A stretch of DNA of 64,000 bases from Flavobacteriia bacterium (GCA_026391005.1 JAPLEV010000051.1:62001-126000); one strand, 5' to 3'. Positions 43,071-52,920 are shown, counted from the first letter of the stretch. The notes: generated by a model not told the origin, from the sequence alone. Program-made: numbers and translations.

Positions 43071-44933
43071 ATGAAATATTCGTTTGGTTCTTGGATATCA
43101 GTCATCCATAGATTTTTAATTTTATGGCTTGCATTAATTAGCACTAGACTAATTTTCTGGATCGTTAATGCCTCTTTTCTTAGGGTAAAAGCGCTCGATG
43201 TAGTTTATACGATTCCCTTTGATTTTTGCACCATTGCGCTTTATTTATTGCCACTCATTTTTATTCACTTTTTACCCACGCTTAAGCGGCTTGAAACTGC
43301 AAAGAAAAATATAGTTTCTGTGCTTTTTTATACTATTTTGATCATCTTTATTATCACAAATATGTGGGATGTCGCCTACTTTTCGTTTAGTCAACGAAGA
43401 ACAACATTTGATGCTTTTTTATTTTTAATTCAAAGTCCTGATAAAGGTTTAATTAACTTTTTACTCCTCGATTATTTTTGGATCTCACTGGCAACTATTT
43501 CTCTTGTAATTGCATTTATTGCACTTGATAGACGCCTGCTTAAAAAACGACATGCTTCAGAATCTGCTCTAAAATTTCAAGTCATTCATCTTTTCCTCGC
43601 ATCATCGGTTTTCTTCGCAATTGGAAGATGGAGTTTTGGACTAAAACCGCTTGGAGTATTGGATGCTAATAAATATGTTGCAATTGATAATGTGCCATTT
43701 GTTTTGAATACGGCCTTTGTCACCCTTAAAACCATTCAAAGCGAAAAAATTTCTTTTCCATCCACGCATGATTTAGAGGAAAGTAAAAAATATTTTAATC
43801 CAATAAAAGAAACAAGTTTTATAGAAAATAAACAATCGAAAAAAAATGTCGTGGTAATTATTTTAGAAAGTTTTGGCGACAATATGATTCATCAAACTGT
43901 AAATGGAATGAAAATTACTCCCTTCACTGATTCCTTGCTTGATCAATCCTACTATTATGAAAATGGAATCGCAAACGGAAAGCAGTCCATAGAAGCATTT
44001 CCAGCTATTTTCGCCTCTATGCCTCACTTAATGGCTACCCCTTATATACTTAGTTCTTTTTGTAATAATAACTTAGATGCGCTTCCTTCAATCCTGAAAA
44101 GAAATGGCTACAAAAGTGCTTTTTTTCATGGTGCAAAAAATGGTTCGATGCGCTTCGATAGTTTTTCAAAAATTATAGGGTTTGATCATTACTACGGTAA
44201 AAATGAATACACGAATAAAAATCACGATAATGGCTATTGGGGTATTTCAGATGGCTATTTTAATCCGTGGGTAGTAGCTGAGATAAATAAGATAAAACCA
44301 CCTTTTTGTGCAAGTATATTTACCATTTCCTCGCACCATCCATACGAAATACCCATCACCTACCCTACTGAGATTACCAAAAAACTGAGTAAAGAACAAC
44401 GTTCTTTTTACTACGCTGATCAAAGTTTACGTATGTTTTTTAATAAAGCCAAAAAAGAAGCTTGGTACAAAAACACCCTCTTTGTCATCTGTGCCGACCA
44501 TGTACCTCAGCAATTAGCGGTGAGTTCTAACGCTACATTCGAAAGGTACCACATCCCAATTGCATTTTTCACGCCCGACAAATCGATTCTCGCTCAAAAA
44601 AATAGTGCCTATTTTCAACAAATTGATATCGCGCCTTTTATACTGGATTTTTTGGGAATTAAGTCCAGATATTATGCTTTTGGTAACGATGCAAGTATTT
44701 CAGAGGGCTTATTTTATCAAAATGGAAGTTATTATCTGCTAAAAAAAGAAGAGGAAATTATTTACAATGAGGTAAAAAACGAAATCACTATTATTAATAA
44801 AAAAACGAATAAACGTATCTTAACTGAAAATAATTCGTTATTTTTGAAATACAACAAATCATTTTTGCGTCTAAAAGCAATTATTGCAAGGTACAGAAAT
44901 GATTTAATGAACAATAAAACACAGTCAAAATAA
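43071..44933 (+). CDS. LTA-synthase-like membrane sulfatase
   Basis: 620 residues from the ATG at 43071. About five N-terminal membrane helices (~10-190), then a periplasmic sulfatase/alkaline-phosphatase domain from KKNVVVIILESFGDNM. GKQSIEAFPAIFASMP occupies the site of the catalytic Thr region of LtaS; here Ser would be the nucleophile. FHGAKNGSM, ISSHHPYEIP and CADHVP supply further metal-site residues. Relatives transfer phosphoglycerol or phosphoethanolamine to polymers or glycans. Gram-negatives do not make lipoteichoic acid, so envelope-glycan decoration is the likely role. The lipid kinase gene follows one base after the stop. Confidence 0.83.
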   Translation: MKYSFGSWISVIHRFLILWLALISTRLIFWIVNASFLRVKALDVVYTIPFDFCTIALYLLPLIFIHFLPTLKRLETAKKNIVSVLFYTILIIFIITNMWDVAYFSFSQRRTTFDAFLFLIQSPDKGLINFLLLDYFWISLATISLVIAFIALDRRLLKKRHASESALKFQVIHLFLASSVFFAIGRWSFGLKPLGVLDANKYVAIDNVPFVLNTAFVTLKTIQSEKISFPSTHDLEESKKYFNPIKETSFIENKQSKKNVVVIILESFGDNMIHQTVNGMKITPFTDSLLDQSYYYENGIANGKQSIEAFPAIFASMPHLMATPYILSSFCNNNLDALPSILKRNGYKSAFFHGAKNGSMRFDSFSKIIGFDHYYGKNEYTNKNHDNGYWGISDGYFNPWVVAEINKIKPPFCASIFTISSHHPYEIPITYPTEITKKLSKEQRSFYYADQSLRMFFNKAKKEAWYKNTLFVICADHVPQQLAVSSNATFERYHIPIAFFTPDKSILAQKNSAYFQQIDIAPFILDFLGIKSRYYAFGNDASISEGLFYQNGSYYLLKKEEEIIYNEVKNEITIINKKTNKRILTENNSLFLKYNKSFLRLKAIIARYRNDLMNNKTQSK

Positions 44934-44934
44934 A

Positions 44935-45810
44935 GTGAAAAAGCGAATTTGGTTTATTATTAATCCCGTTGCTGGTGTTCGTCGTAAAGATGATATTCCT
45001 GCCTTAATTCGCGAGAATCTCAACCATATTATTTTTGATTTTGAAATAAATTATACAACTCACAAAGGTCATGCGCAGGAATTAGCGAAAGAAGCCATCG
45101 ATAAAAATATTGACATCGTTTGTGCAGTGGGTGGCGATGGATCTGTTCATGAAATTGGCACATCACTAATTGGATCAAAAGTTTTGTTAGCCATTATTCC
45201 AATTGGTTCAGGAAATGGACTAGCTCGCCATATGCATATTCCGTTATCAATTAAAAAAGCAATTGAATGTATTAATGACCAACATAAAATTGCAATGGAT
45301 ACGGTTCTTGTTAATGAACAAGCATTTTTAGGGATTAGTGGTTACGGATTTGACGCTTTGGTAGCCGAAAAGTTTGTCGGTAGCACCAAAAGAGGTCTTA
45401 TGACCTATTTAAAAATAGTTCTTCGAGAATTTTTTAAATACAACCCCATAAACATATCGGTGGATGCAAACGGGCAAGTAAAAAAGCTTCCTGTGATGTT
45501 GTGTACTTTAGCCAATACAAAACAATGGGGAAATGGTTTGGTAGTCTCCCCAAATTCAGATGCAACGGATGGGAAAGTTGAATTAATTTTACTTAAACCA
45601 TTTTCATTTTGGCGTTTGCCTGTTTTAGCCATGCAATTTCTTTTTCGACGTTCTGACAAAAGTGCTTTAATGGAAATTATTTCTTTTGATAAAGCTACCA
45701 TTCGTGTTTCCGAAAACATTGCCCACTATGATGGAGAATCCATGGCAACAAAAGGAGTATTACATGTGAAAGTAGTTCCGAAAAGTCTCCAAATATTAGT
45801 CGGAAAATAA
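44935..45810 (+). CDS. Diacylglycerol kinase-family lipid kinase
   Basis: 291 residues from a GTG start. Nucleotide-binding motif AVGGDGSVHEIG and IPIGSGNGLARHM are typical of DagK/YegS/sphingosine-kinase folds, followed by GYGFDALVAEKF and the C-terminal beta sandwich with SDATDGKVELILL. It phosphorylates a lipid such as diacylglycerol. Coupled to the LTA-synthase-like gene (1-base gap), whose reaction would release diacylglycerol from phosphatidylglycerol; this pairing supports recycling of diacylglycerol (inference from the known roles of the two families). Confidence 0.87.
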   Translation: MKKRIWFIINPVAGVRRKDDIPALIRENLNHIIFDFEINYTTHKGHAQELAKEAIDKNIDIVCAVGGDGSVHEIGTSLIGSKVLLAIIPIGSGNGLARHMHIPLSIKKAIECINDQHKIAMDTVLVNEQAFLGISGYGFDALVAEKFVGSTKRGLMTYLKIVLREFFKYNPINISVDANGQVKKLPVMLCTLANTKQWGNGLVVSPNSDATDGKVELILLKPFSFWRLPVLAMQFLFRRSDKSALMEIISFDKATIRVSENIAHYDGESMATKGVLHVKVVPKSLQILVGK

Positions 45811-45827
45811 TATACTCAATCTAACAA

Positions 45828-46268
45828 ATGGAATTCACAGAAATGCTGGCTGTTCTTAACAGCCTTACCCCTAGCCAAAAACCTTTATGGGGCAAAATGA
45901 ATGCTCAAGAAATGGTCGAGCATCTCAGCGATATGTTGATGATGTCAAGAGGTACAGGTAATTTTACCATCGATGTTGATGCAGAAACAATAGCAAGAAG
46001 GCAACAATTTTTACTGTCGGATAAAGAAATGGCTAAAAATATTGCCGTTCCTTTCACAAAAGAACTAATTGAGTTGCGTAATAATGAGTTGGAACTTGCT
46101 GTAGATGAATTTACAGATGAGTGGATGAATTTTACTGAATACTATGAAAATAATCCTAGCGCTAGTGTCATTCATCCCTATTATGGCGACTTAGATTTTA
46201 ATCTTTGGCTTAAAATGCATGACAAACATTTTATGCACCATTTTAAGCAATTTGGATTAATCGAATGA
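45828..46268 (+). CDS. DUF1569/DinB-like protein
   Basis: 146 residues. WGKMNAQEMVEHLSDMLMM and LKMHDKHFMHHFKQFGL resemble DUF1569 proteins of the DinB helical bundle. The histidines (His in VEHL and the HDKHFMHH run) are the expected metal ligands. DinB superfamily members include thiol-dependent transferases and enzymes of unknown role; the function here is open. Overlaps the small membrane protein gene by four bases. Confidence 0.75.
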   Translation: MEFTEMLAVLNSLTPSQKPLWGKMNAQEMVEHLSDMLMMSRGTGNFTIDVDAETIARRQQFLLSDKEMAKNIAVPFTKELIELRNNELELAVDEFTDEWMNFTEYYENNPSASVIHPYYGDLDFNLWLKMHDKHFMHHFKQFGLIE

Positions 46269-46435
46269 GTTTTTGGTTATACGCTATTACAATAGGCATA
46301 ATTTTAGGAAGCATCAATTTCTTGTATTGGAAAAAAAAGGGTTATACAAACTTTAGTAATCTTTACATTAGTATCATTGCCTTTTTTGTGCTTAGCTTGC
46401 TAATCTTAAGACTTTTTGGTTTTAATACTCCATAA
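46265..46435 (+). CDS. Small two-helix membrane protein (56 aa)
   Basis: A 56-residue frame starting at the ATG that overlaps the stop of the DUF1569-like gene (ATGA), ending TAA at 46433-46435. Two hydrophobic helices (LYAITIGIILGSINFLYW and LYISIIAFFVLSLLILRLF) flank the basic loop KKKGY. Translational coupling and the clear membrane profile support it as real. Its end overlaps the convergent sigma factor gene by 14 bases. No homologue is known to me. Confidence 0.65.
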   Translation: MSFWLYAITIGIILGSINFLYWKKKGYTNFSNLYISIIAFFVLSLLILRLFGFNTP

Positions 46436-47018
46436 CAATTTTGTTCGTATCAATGAGTTTCCGCATATTAATTAAGGCATAACGCATCCTTCCTAATGCC
46501 GTATTTATACTGATATCCTCCATTTCAGCAATTTCCTTAAAAGACAAATCTTGAAAAATTCTCATTTGAACAATTTCGCGCTGCATTGCTGGTAAATGAT
46601 CTAATAAGCCAAGCATCTGAGACTCTAATTCTGTCTCACACCTTTCATCTAAATAATTCTTTTCATCAGTTGATAATTTATGAAAAATGGTGAACTCCTC
46701 ATTTATGGTTCGAGACTCGGATAAAAAACGAACTTTATTCGTTTTACGAAAATGATCAATGATTAAGTTGTGTGATATCCGCATTAGCCAAGGCAAGAAC
46801 TTACCCTCTTCATTGTACTGACCACCTTTCATAGTTGTAATAACTTTAATAAAAGCATCTTGAAAAAGATCGTTGGCTAAATCTGAATCCCTGACTTTGG
46901 AATTAATGTAACGAAATACACGGTCTTTATGACGCTTCAATAATTCTGCGAATGCAAGTTCATTTCCCGATAAATACAAATTGATTAATTCCTGGTCTGC
47001 TAGAGGTTGTAATGACAT
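46422..47018 (-). CDS. ECF-type RNA polymerase sigma factor
   Basis: 198 residues. Region 2 has FRYINSKVRDSDLANDLFQDAFIKV and FLPWLMRISHNLIIDHFRK; region 4 has LPAMQREIVQMRIFQDLSFKEIAEMEDISINTALGRMRYAL. No region 1 or 3, so it is an extracytoplasmic-function sigma. No anti-sigma or TonB-type sensor is adjacent. It has its own TAAATTTG -7 box 15 nt upstream. Expected to control a specific regulon; the signal is unknown. Confidence 0.92.
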   Translation of the reverse strand: MSLQPLADQELINLYLSGNELAFAELLKRHKDRVFRYINSKVRDSDLANDLFQDAFIKVITTMKGGQYNEEGKFLPWLMRISHNLIIDHFRKTNKVRFLSESRTINEEFTIFHKLSTDEKNYLDERCETELESQMLGLLDHLPAMQREIVQMRIFQDLSFKEIAEMEDISINTALGRMRYALINMRKLIDTNKIVMEY

Positions 47019-47033
47019 ATTTACTTATTAGTC

Positions 47034-47041
47034 CAAATTTA
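47034..47041 (-). promoter_or_regulatory. -7 box TAAATTTG for ECF sigma
   Basis: Exact TAnnTTTG match 15 nt before the start at 47018. Confidence 0.45.
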
Positions 47042-47087
47042 AGATTGGCGGTTAGGTAAATTTTGTCTATAGGCAGAATTAATTTTT

Positions 47088-47095
47088 TAATTTCG
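47088..47095 (+). promoter_or_regulatory. Possible variant -7 box TAATTTCG for CPBP protease
   Basis: One mismatch to the consensus, 76 nt before the ATG at 47172. The same variant precedes pheT and the RRM gene. Confidence 0.3.
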
Positions 47096-47171
47096 TTAAA
47101 GATAACGCAAATATCCTTCAGCAAATTATTATTATTACTATTTCCTAGATTTCAATGAATATTTATAACAT

Positions 47172-47723
47172 ATGAGAAATAAAATCATGTTTTTAGGTGT
47201 CGCGACCTTAGTTGTTTTTCCGCTTATTGGGTTTTTACTAGCTCAAATCTCTGGGCCAATTTCGCCTATCGAGTTTTTAGCATTGGAAACTATAAGTCCT
47301 ATCGCCATAGGTTATGGCATTGAGTTCGGAATAATCTATGCTTTTTTAGGGTATTTACTCATGAATGCGCGCATATTTGATTCCGTATCAACAAGAATAG
47401 ATACACTTATCGCATCGATGCAATTAAAAATTTGGCAAGGCCTATTTTTATCTTTTTGCGCAGGTGTTGGAGAGGAATTACTCTTTAGAGCGGGTATCCA
47501 ACCCTTCTTAGGTGTGCTTATTACATCCGTCTTATTCATAGCATTACACGGCTACCTAAATCCATTTAATTGGCGGTTTTCACTATACGGAATCATAGCA
47601 CTTCCCTTCATTCTTATCCTTTCTTATGGCTACGTTTATTTTGGGCTGTATTTTGCAATCGCTGCTCACTTCGCTTATGACGCGGTACTTTTTACATTTA
47701 TCATCCGACAAAATGATCAATAA
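47172..47723 (+). CDS. CPBP-family intramembrane metalloprotease
   Basis: 183 residues with about five membrane helices. GVGEELLFRAG carries the EExxxR motif, ALHGYLNPF the conserved His and AIAAHFAYDAV the third motif, as in CAAX-protease/bacteriocin-processing (Rce1-like) enzymes. Target unknown. It starts the plus-strand run with a PAP2 phosphatase and ArnT-like glycosyltransferase, so an envelope role is likely. It is divergent from the sigma factor gene. Confidence 0.87.
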   Translation: MRNKIMFLGVATLVVFPLIGFLLAQISGPISPIEFLALETISPIAIGYGIEFGIIYAFLGYLLMNARIFDSVSTRIDTLIASMQLKIWQGLFLSFCAGVGEELLFRAGIQPFLGVLITSVLFIALHGYLNPFNWRFSLYGIIALPFILILSYGYVYFGLYFAIAAHFAYDAVLFTFIIRQNDQ

Positions 47724-47752
47724 CGAAGGATTTATTTTACCTTTGATTAAAG

Positions 47753-48400
47753 ATGAAAAAGCAAGCAATTTCTTATTTTTTTTACGCAACATTCATTTTT
47801 TGGGCCTTAGCAATTACGTGGATTTGTCTTGCAGACAAACTACTCATTCATAAAACGCTAACTTTTTTTCAAACCAATTTCCTTGATGTTTTTTTTCAAG
47901 TTATCACCTACATGGGCGATGGCGTGTTCATTGTATTAATTTCAATGGTGTTCCTCTTTATGAATGTTAGAATTGCCTTGCTACAAATCATTAGTTACGC
48001 ATGTTCAGGTATGATGAGTCTCCTCTTAAAATATAGTCTCTTTGCAGAAAGTAATCGCCCCTATTACTTCCTAAAAGATGATCCGACCTTTCATAAAATA
48101 GCCAACTTCACGTATCACATCAGTAATTCTTTTCCATCTGGTCACACCACAAGTATTTTTGCACTAATGACAATTTTTGCACTGGTATGTCAACAATCAA
48201 AATTAGTATGGATAGCGTTTTTTCTGTGTGCCATACTAGTTGCTTTTTCCAGAATCTACTTATCACAACATTTTCTTATTGATGTTGTAGCTGGCTCTTT
48301 CATTGGCTTAGCAAGTGCCTGTGGTGTATTTCGAGTACTTAATCACAAATTTGTAAAATTCAATTCATCCATCCTAAACCTCAAGCAAGCCAATGAATAG
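47753..48400 (+). CDS. PAP2-family phosphatase
   Basis: 215 residues, six-helix PAP2 fold. Catalytic motifs: FAESNRPYYF (K-x6-RP region), SNSFPSGHTTS (PSGH) and SRIYLSQHFLIDV (SRxxxxxHxxxD). It dephosphorylates a lipid phosphate such as undecaprenyl diphosphate, phosphatidate or lipid A. Together with the following glycosyltransferase, which uses a lipid-linked sugar, it suggests a modification or recycling step. It overlaps the next gene by 8 bases. Confidence 0.9.
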   Translation: MKKQAISYFFYATFIFWALAITWICLADKLLIHKTLTFFQTNFLDVFFQVITYMGDGVFIVLISMVFLFMNVRIALLQIISYACSGMMSLLLKYSLFAESNRPYYFLKDDPTFHKIANFTYHISNSFPSGHTTSIFALMTIFALVCQQSKLVWIAFFLCAILVAFSRIYLSQHFLIDVVAGSFIGLASACGVFRVLNHKFVKFNSSILNLKQANE

Positions 48401-50015
48401 TTATCGTTTTAGTTTCATTCTATTTGTATGTCTGCTATTATTCCTGCCTTTTTTAGGAGCGGTTCACCTGTTTGATTGGGATGAAATTAATTTTGCAGAG
48501 TGCGCCCGAGAAATGATTAGCTCTTCAAATTATTCAACTGTAACCATTGATTATTTACCATTTTGGGAAAAACCCCCGCTTTTTATCTGGATGCAAGTCG
48601 CTGCTATGAAACTCTTTGGAATTAGTTCATTTGCAGCACGCTTCCCTAATTTACTCGCTGCCATTGCTACGGCATTTTTCTTGTATTTGGCGGGTAGTAA
48701 AATTAAAAATGAAACCTTTGCTTATTGGTGGGTTGCCTTTTATTTAGGCTCCTTTTTGCCTAATCTCTACTTTCATTCTGGCATCATTGATCCATGGTTT
48801 AATTTATTCATTATTGGTGCTATTTATCATTTATATAAAGGACATAAAGATGAATACGGTATCGGATCGTACCTTTTAGCAGGTGGCTTTCTCGGCCTAG
48901 CTGTTATGACAAAAGGACCAGTGGCTTTAGCATTAGTTGGCGGAACCGCTTTTATTTATTTCATTTCGATCCGATTTAGACAATTTCCATCAATTATTCA
49001 ATTGGTCACATTTTTTATATTTACGCTGCTGATCGGAGGAATTTGGTTTATGCTATTGGTTAATACCGGCAATAAACAAATGATATCAGAATTCATTTCC
49101 TATCAGCTTAGGTTATTTCAAACACAAGACGCTGGTCATGGAGGACCATTTTATTATCATTTTTTAATCCTTCTCTTGGGTTGCTTTCCCGCATCGTTTT
49201 TTGCGATTGGCTATTTTTTCTATCAAAAGAAAAATAAAAATGTACCTTTTGATTTATGGATGAAAGTCATTTTTTGGTTGACCTTACTTTTATTTTCAAT
49301 CGTTAGTACGAAAATAATTCACTATTCATCGCTCTGTTATTTTCCCCTTAGTTATTTTGCAGCGAGATGGGTTCAAGCATTAAATTATCCAAAACAAGTA
49401 AAAGTTATAGCAATTACTACGATAAGTTATTTGGTTATTCTTTCAATAGTGCTTTTTATTATTCCCTATGCCCTAAATAACAAGGAATGGCTAATAGAAA
49501 CATTTAAGATAAAGGATCCCTTTGCCATAGCGAATATAAATGCAAAACTAGCTTGGAGTAAATGGGATTTTTTGCCAGGAATAGTATTCCTTAGCGGCGC
49601 AATAGCATCTCTCGTGTTACTATTTAGGCAACAATTAAAATTATCAATCATTGCTTCATTGGTAACAGTTGCTGTTGGAATTTTAAGCATCCAAGCGAAT
49701 ACCTTATCTAAAATTGAAGGAATAACCCAAGCAGCTGCAATTGAGTTCTTTCAAAAACATAAAAAAGAGGACTGCTACCTTATTCCGCTTGGCTATAAAT
49801 CATATGCGCATCTATTTTATGGAGAAACGCCAAAGCATATGAATAAAAAACGCTTTGATGAAAAATGGCTTTGTGATGGAGAAACCGATAAACCGGTGTA
49901 TTTCGTTTCAAAAATTGATCGTAAGGAAGGTTATTTAAAAACCTATCCCAAATTATCCGTTTTGTATGAGAAAAATGGCTTTGTGTTCTACAGCAAGTTG
50001 CCCAAAGCAAAATAA
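48393..50015 (+). CDS. ArnT/PMT-like membrane glycosyltransferase
   Basis: 540 residues with about 11 membrane helices. The luminal loop LFDWDEINFAECAREM holds the DE catalytic acidic motif of GT-C enzymes, and PFWEKPPLFIWMQ, then YHFLILLLGCFPASFF, match the ArnT/PMT family. It transfers a sugar from a polyprenyl phosphate donor to lipid A or proteins on the periplasmic side. The PAP2 gene before it could recycle the carrier. C-terminal ~120 residues are soluble. Sugar unknown. Confidence 0.88.
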   Translation: MNSYRFSFILFVCLLLFLPFLGAVHLFDWDEINFAECAREMISSSNYSTVTIDYLPFWEKPPLFIWMQVAAMKLFGISSFAARFPNLLAAIATAFFLYLAGSKIKNETFAYWWVAFYLGSFLPNLYFHSGIIDPWFNLFIIGAIYHLYKGHKDEYGIGSYLLAGGFLGLAVMTKGPVALALVGGTAFIYFISIRFRQFPSIIQLVTFFIFTLLIGGIWFMLLVNTGNKQMISEFISYQLRLFQTQDAGHGGPFYYHFLILLLGCFPASFFAIGYFFYQKKNKNVPFDLWMKVIFWLTLLLFSIVSTKIIHYSSLCYFPLSYFAARWVQALNYPKQVKVIAITTISYLVILSIVLFIIPYALNNKEWLIETFKIKDPFAIANINAKLAWSKWDFLPGIVFLSGAIASLVLLFRQQLKLSIIASLVTVAVGILSIQANTLSKIEGITQAAAIEFFQKHKKEDCYLIPLGYKSYAHLFYGETPKHMNKKRFDEKWLCDGETDKPVYFVSKIDRKEGYLKTYPKLSVLYEKNGFVFYSKLPKAK

Positions 50016-50151
50016 ATTCTAGAAATACTTATTGCTGCCAATAATAAACTAAACTCAGCCCTTACTTTACTATACAAGGGAATTAATTTTAACTAAATCT
50101 AGTTAAACAAAATATGATTTATCCTTCGCAGCAGTCGTTTATTTACGTCGC

Positions 50152-52716
50152 TTAATCCAGTTTAATAACCTTGACAATTTGAATTTGGCGCAGATCGTTA
50201 ATAACAGAAACAAAATACAAACCTGATCCAACATGCATTAAATCTATTTCTGTTTCAAGCAAGGCCTTTTTCTCTTCAATTAATTTTCCTTGTAGATCGC
50301 GCACTTGAATGTAGAAATCCCCTTGACTCATTAGAACAACATGTATAGATTGGTTAGTTGGATTGGGGTATACCTCAAACAATGTTGAATTGGTTTCAGT
50401 AAGAGCATTGATGAACGTAAAATTGTAGGGTTCACTTGTATTGCCACAACCATACTCATTTGTTACATACACAGTGTATAACCCCGATGCAGTTGCAACA
50501 TGAAAAGATGAAATTTCACCGGGAATCAGAACGCCATTTAAATACCATTGATAGGAAGCCGCGAGCGAACAGAATAGGGTATCATTCGACTGCGTAATTA
50601 TCGGAGGTGGTGGATTACTGCCAACACTGACAACTACGATATTACTTGCTTGACTTGTACATCCACCAATTGTATTGGTTACGTAATAAGAACCAGCTGC
50701 AAAAACTAAAATGGTATCGGTCGTTTCACCATCGGGAGCCCAAGTGTTACCCCCCATGATATTTGAATAAAGTTGAATTGAGCCATCCGAACATAAAATT
50801 ATAGGGCCTGCAGGCGAAACAATTGGCGCTAATGGACTTGGATTGACAACTACGATGATAGGTAATGAACTTGCTTGGCAACCATTTAGACCTGTATAGC
50901 TTACAGAATAAGACCCAGCATTAGTTACTGCGATGGTTTGTGTATTCAATCCATTTGGTGACCATGTGTTACCAGTTGGATAGGATGAAGTTAACAGCAA
51001 GGTATCTCCCGAACAAATAGTAGTTGGTCCTGAAGTGGTGATTGTTGGAACTGCAGGACTTGCGTTTAAGGTAATATAATTTGCCATGACAAGGGTGTCG
51101 AAACTTACTCCATTCCCAACGATTAATGTCACAGGATATGATCCAGGAGCAGTGTAGCAAATGTTACTTGGGTTTTGAAGATTGGAAGTAGCAGGAATTG
51201 CACCGGGAAACGCCCACGACCATGAACTTGGACTACCATTCGAAATGTCGGTAAAGTTGACACAGCTATTGGGTTGACAAAGTTGAGCTTGATTGGTTTG
51301 AAAAGCTGCGGTTAAAGATGGAAGCCCACAAAGCACTGTGGTTGAACCCCCAGAGCCATAAAGCCCACCTGAAACACTTGTACCTCCTGCAGCTGCACTT
51401 ACCCCTCTTGTTGTATTAGTTGGTCCTGATCCGCGATCAGCACCCCCCGTTCTCATTGTACAACAGGTATTAAGGGAAGCGTCTAACTTTACAAGGTAAA
51501 TTTCGTCAGGATAAGTTCCAGCGACTGATTCTTGTGAATATCCCGCCATCATGTATCCGCCATCATTTGTTTTAATTAAACATTTTCCCATGTCGTTTTG
51601 AGTTGTGCCAATTATGTGTGTTGATACTAGTGTTCCTGTTCCTGAAACACGAACCAAATAATATTCCAATCCTACTTGTTGACTATTATTGAAATTGTAA
51701 TTAAACGAGAAAGTATAACCTCCTACTAGATAGTCGCCATTCGCCATCTGTATAACAGACTCAGCATAATCACTGCCATCGGTAGAGACATTAGCTATTT
51801 GAGTACCTCCGTAATATCAAGTCCAAGAAACAGCCCCTACCGGATCTAATTTTACTAACAGATAGTGCCAATTAAATCCGCCGCTAACTTTAGGTTGGCC
51901 AGCTTCTCCTGCAACCATATACCCACCATCTGCTGTCTGAATAATTGACCTTGCATAATCTGGATATCTGGTTGTATTGACATCTTGAACTAAGCGTGAC
52001 CATGCCATGTTACCGCTTCCATCAAGTTTCACAATATAGAAATCATTCGACGAGGTGCTCCCACTTCCAGTCCAAGTATAGGCCGTTCCAGCAATTGCAA
52101 AACCACCATCATTTGTATTGGTAATCGAATAGGCAATATCTGCCAATCCCGCGGCACCCACTTTTTTATCCCAAACAAGACTTCCTGAAGCGTCTGTTCT
52201 TACCACATAAAAATCATTAGGAGATGCACCAAAAGACGCAGTTTGTCCAGCAATACAAAACCCACTATCTGGTGTTTGAACAACTTCCCATCCCTGATCT
52301 GTGCCTGTACCACCGTAACTTTTGTTCCATTGTACATTTCCAGCTGCATCCAATTTAACGAGGTAAAAATCATCTCCACCTGCACCATAGGAGGCAGTTG
52401 TTCCTGCAATGGCATATCCACCATCAAAGGTTTTTATTATCGATCGACCATAATCATTTCCGATTCCACCAATTGTCTTTGTCCACATAACTGTTCCGAC
52501 AGCATTGGTTTTCATTACGTAAATATCAATTAATCCAGCGCCAAAAGAACTAGTCTGTCCTGCAACTACATAGCCTCCATCATTTGACTGAACCATAGAA
52601 TGCGCTTGATCACTGGAAGGTCCTCCGCCTGTAATACATAATTGACCTTGAGCTTTTAAGGTATTAAAGCCAACTGAAAGGCATAGAAATGTTAGGGAAA
52701 ATAGAAAAATTTTCAT
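50152..52716 (-). pseudogene. T9SS repeat protein interrupted by one in-frame TGA
   Basis: One 855-codon frame is interrupted only by TGA at 51817-51819 on the minus strand; both halves stay in the same frame. The N-terminal part has a signal peptide (MKIFLFSLTFLCLSVGFNTLKAQ) and about five ~50-residue beta-propeller-like repeats (DGGYVVAGQT, NVQWNKSYGGTGTD). The repeats go on beyond the stop (YYGGTQIANVS, DGGYMMAGYS), followed by a PKD domain, Ig-like units (PTITTSGPTTICSGD) and a T9SS tail (YPNPTNQSIHV). I infer a secreted or surface protein. The TGA may be a mutation, a base-calling error or a read-through signal. The 51747 ATG is probably just an internal Met. Confidence 0.85.
51817..51819 (-). 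other. In-frame TGA interrupting the T9SS repeat protein
   Basis: Reads SWT-TGA-YYGGTQ. In sister repeats this place is WTKTIGG or WNKSYGG. A CGA to TGA change (Arg to stop, C to T) is the simplest single-step origin, though this is inference. Confidence 0.9.
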
Positions 52717-52920
52717 GATAGGTAGGTATATTAATTACTTATTAAGTATTTATTAAAGATAAAAATATGAATAAATCCCGAAATAAAAAATCATAATTCG
52801 ATTAGTACTATTGTCAAAGAGACAAGGTGCAAGTTGTAATCCTTTTTAGTTGTGGATTTGAGATTGGTGAATAATTTTCATAAAAATGAATTAAAAGTAA
52901 TTGACAATCAATAAATTGCA

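Noticed and set aside
50089..50106. TTAACTA/TAGTTAA hairpin as a terminator
   Set aside because: Seven A/T-rich pairs and no T-run; too weak.
51817..51819. TGA read as selenocysteine
   Set aside because: No selenoprotein-type context, and TGA is used as a normal stop elsewhere in the window (e.g. gatB, TraB/GumN gene).
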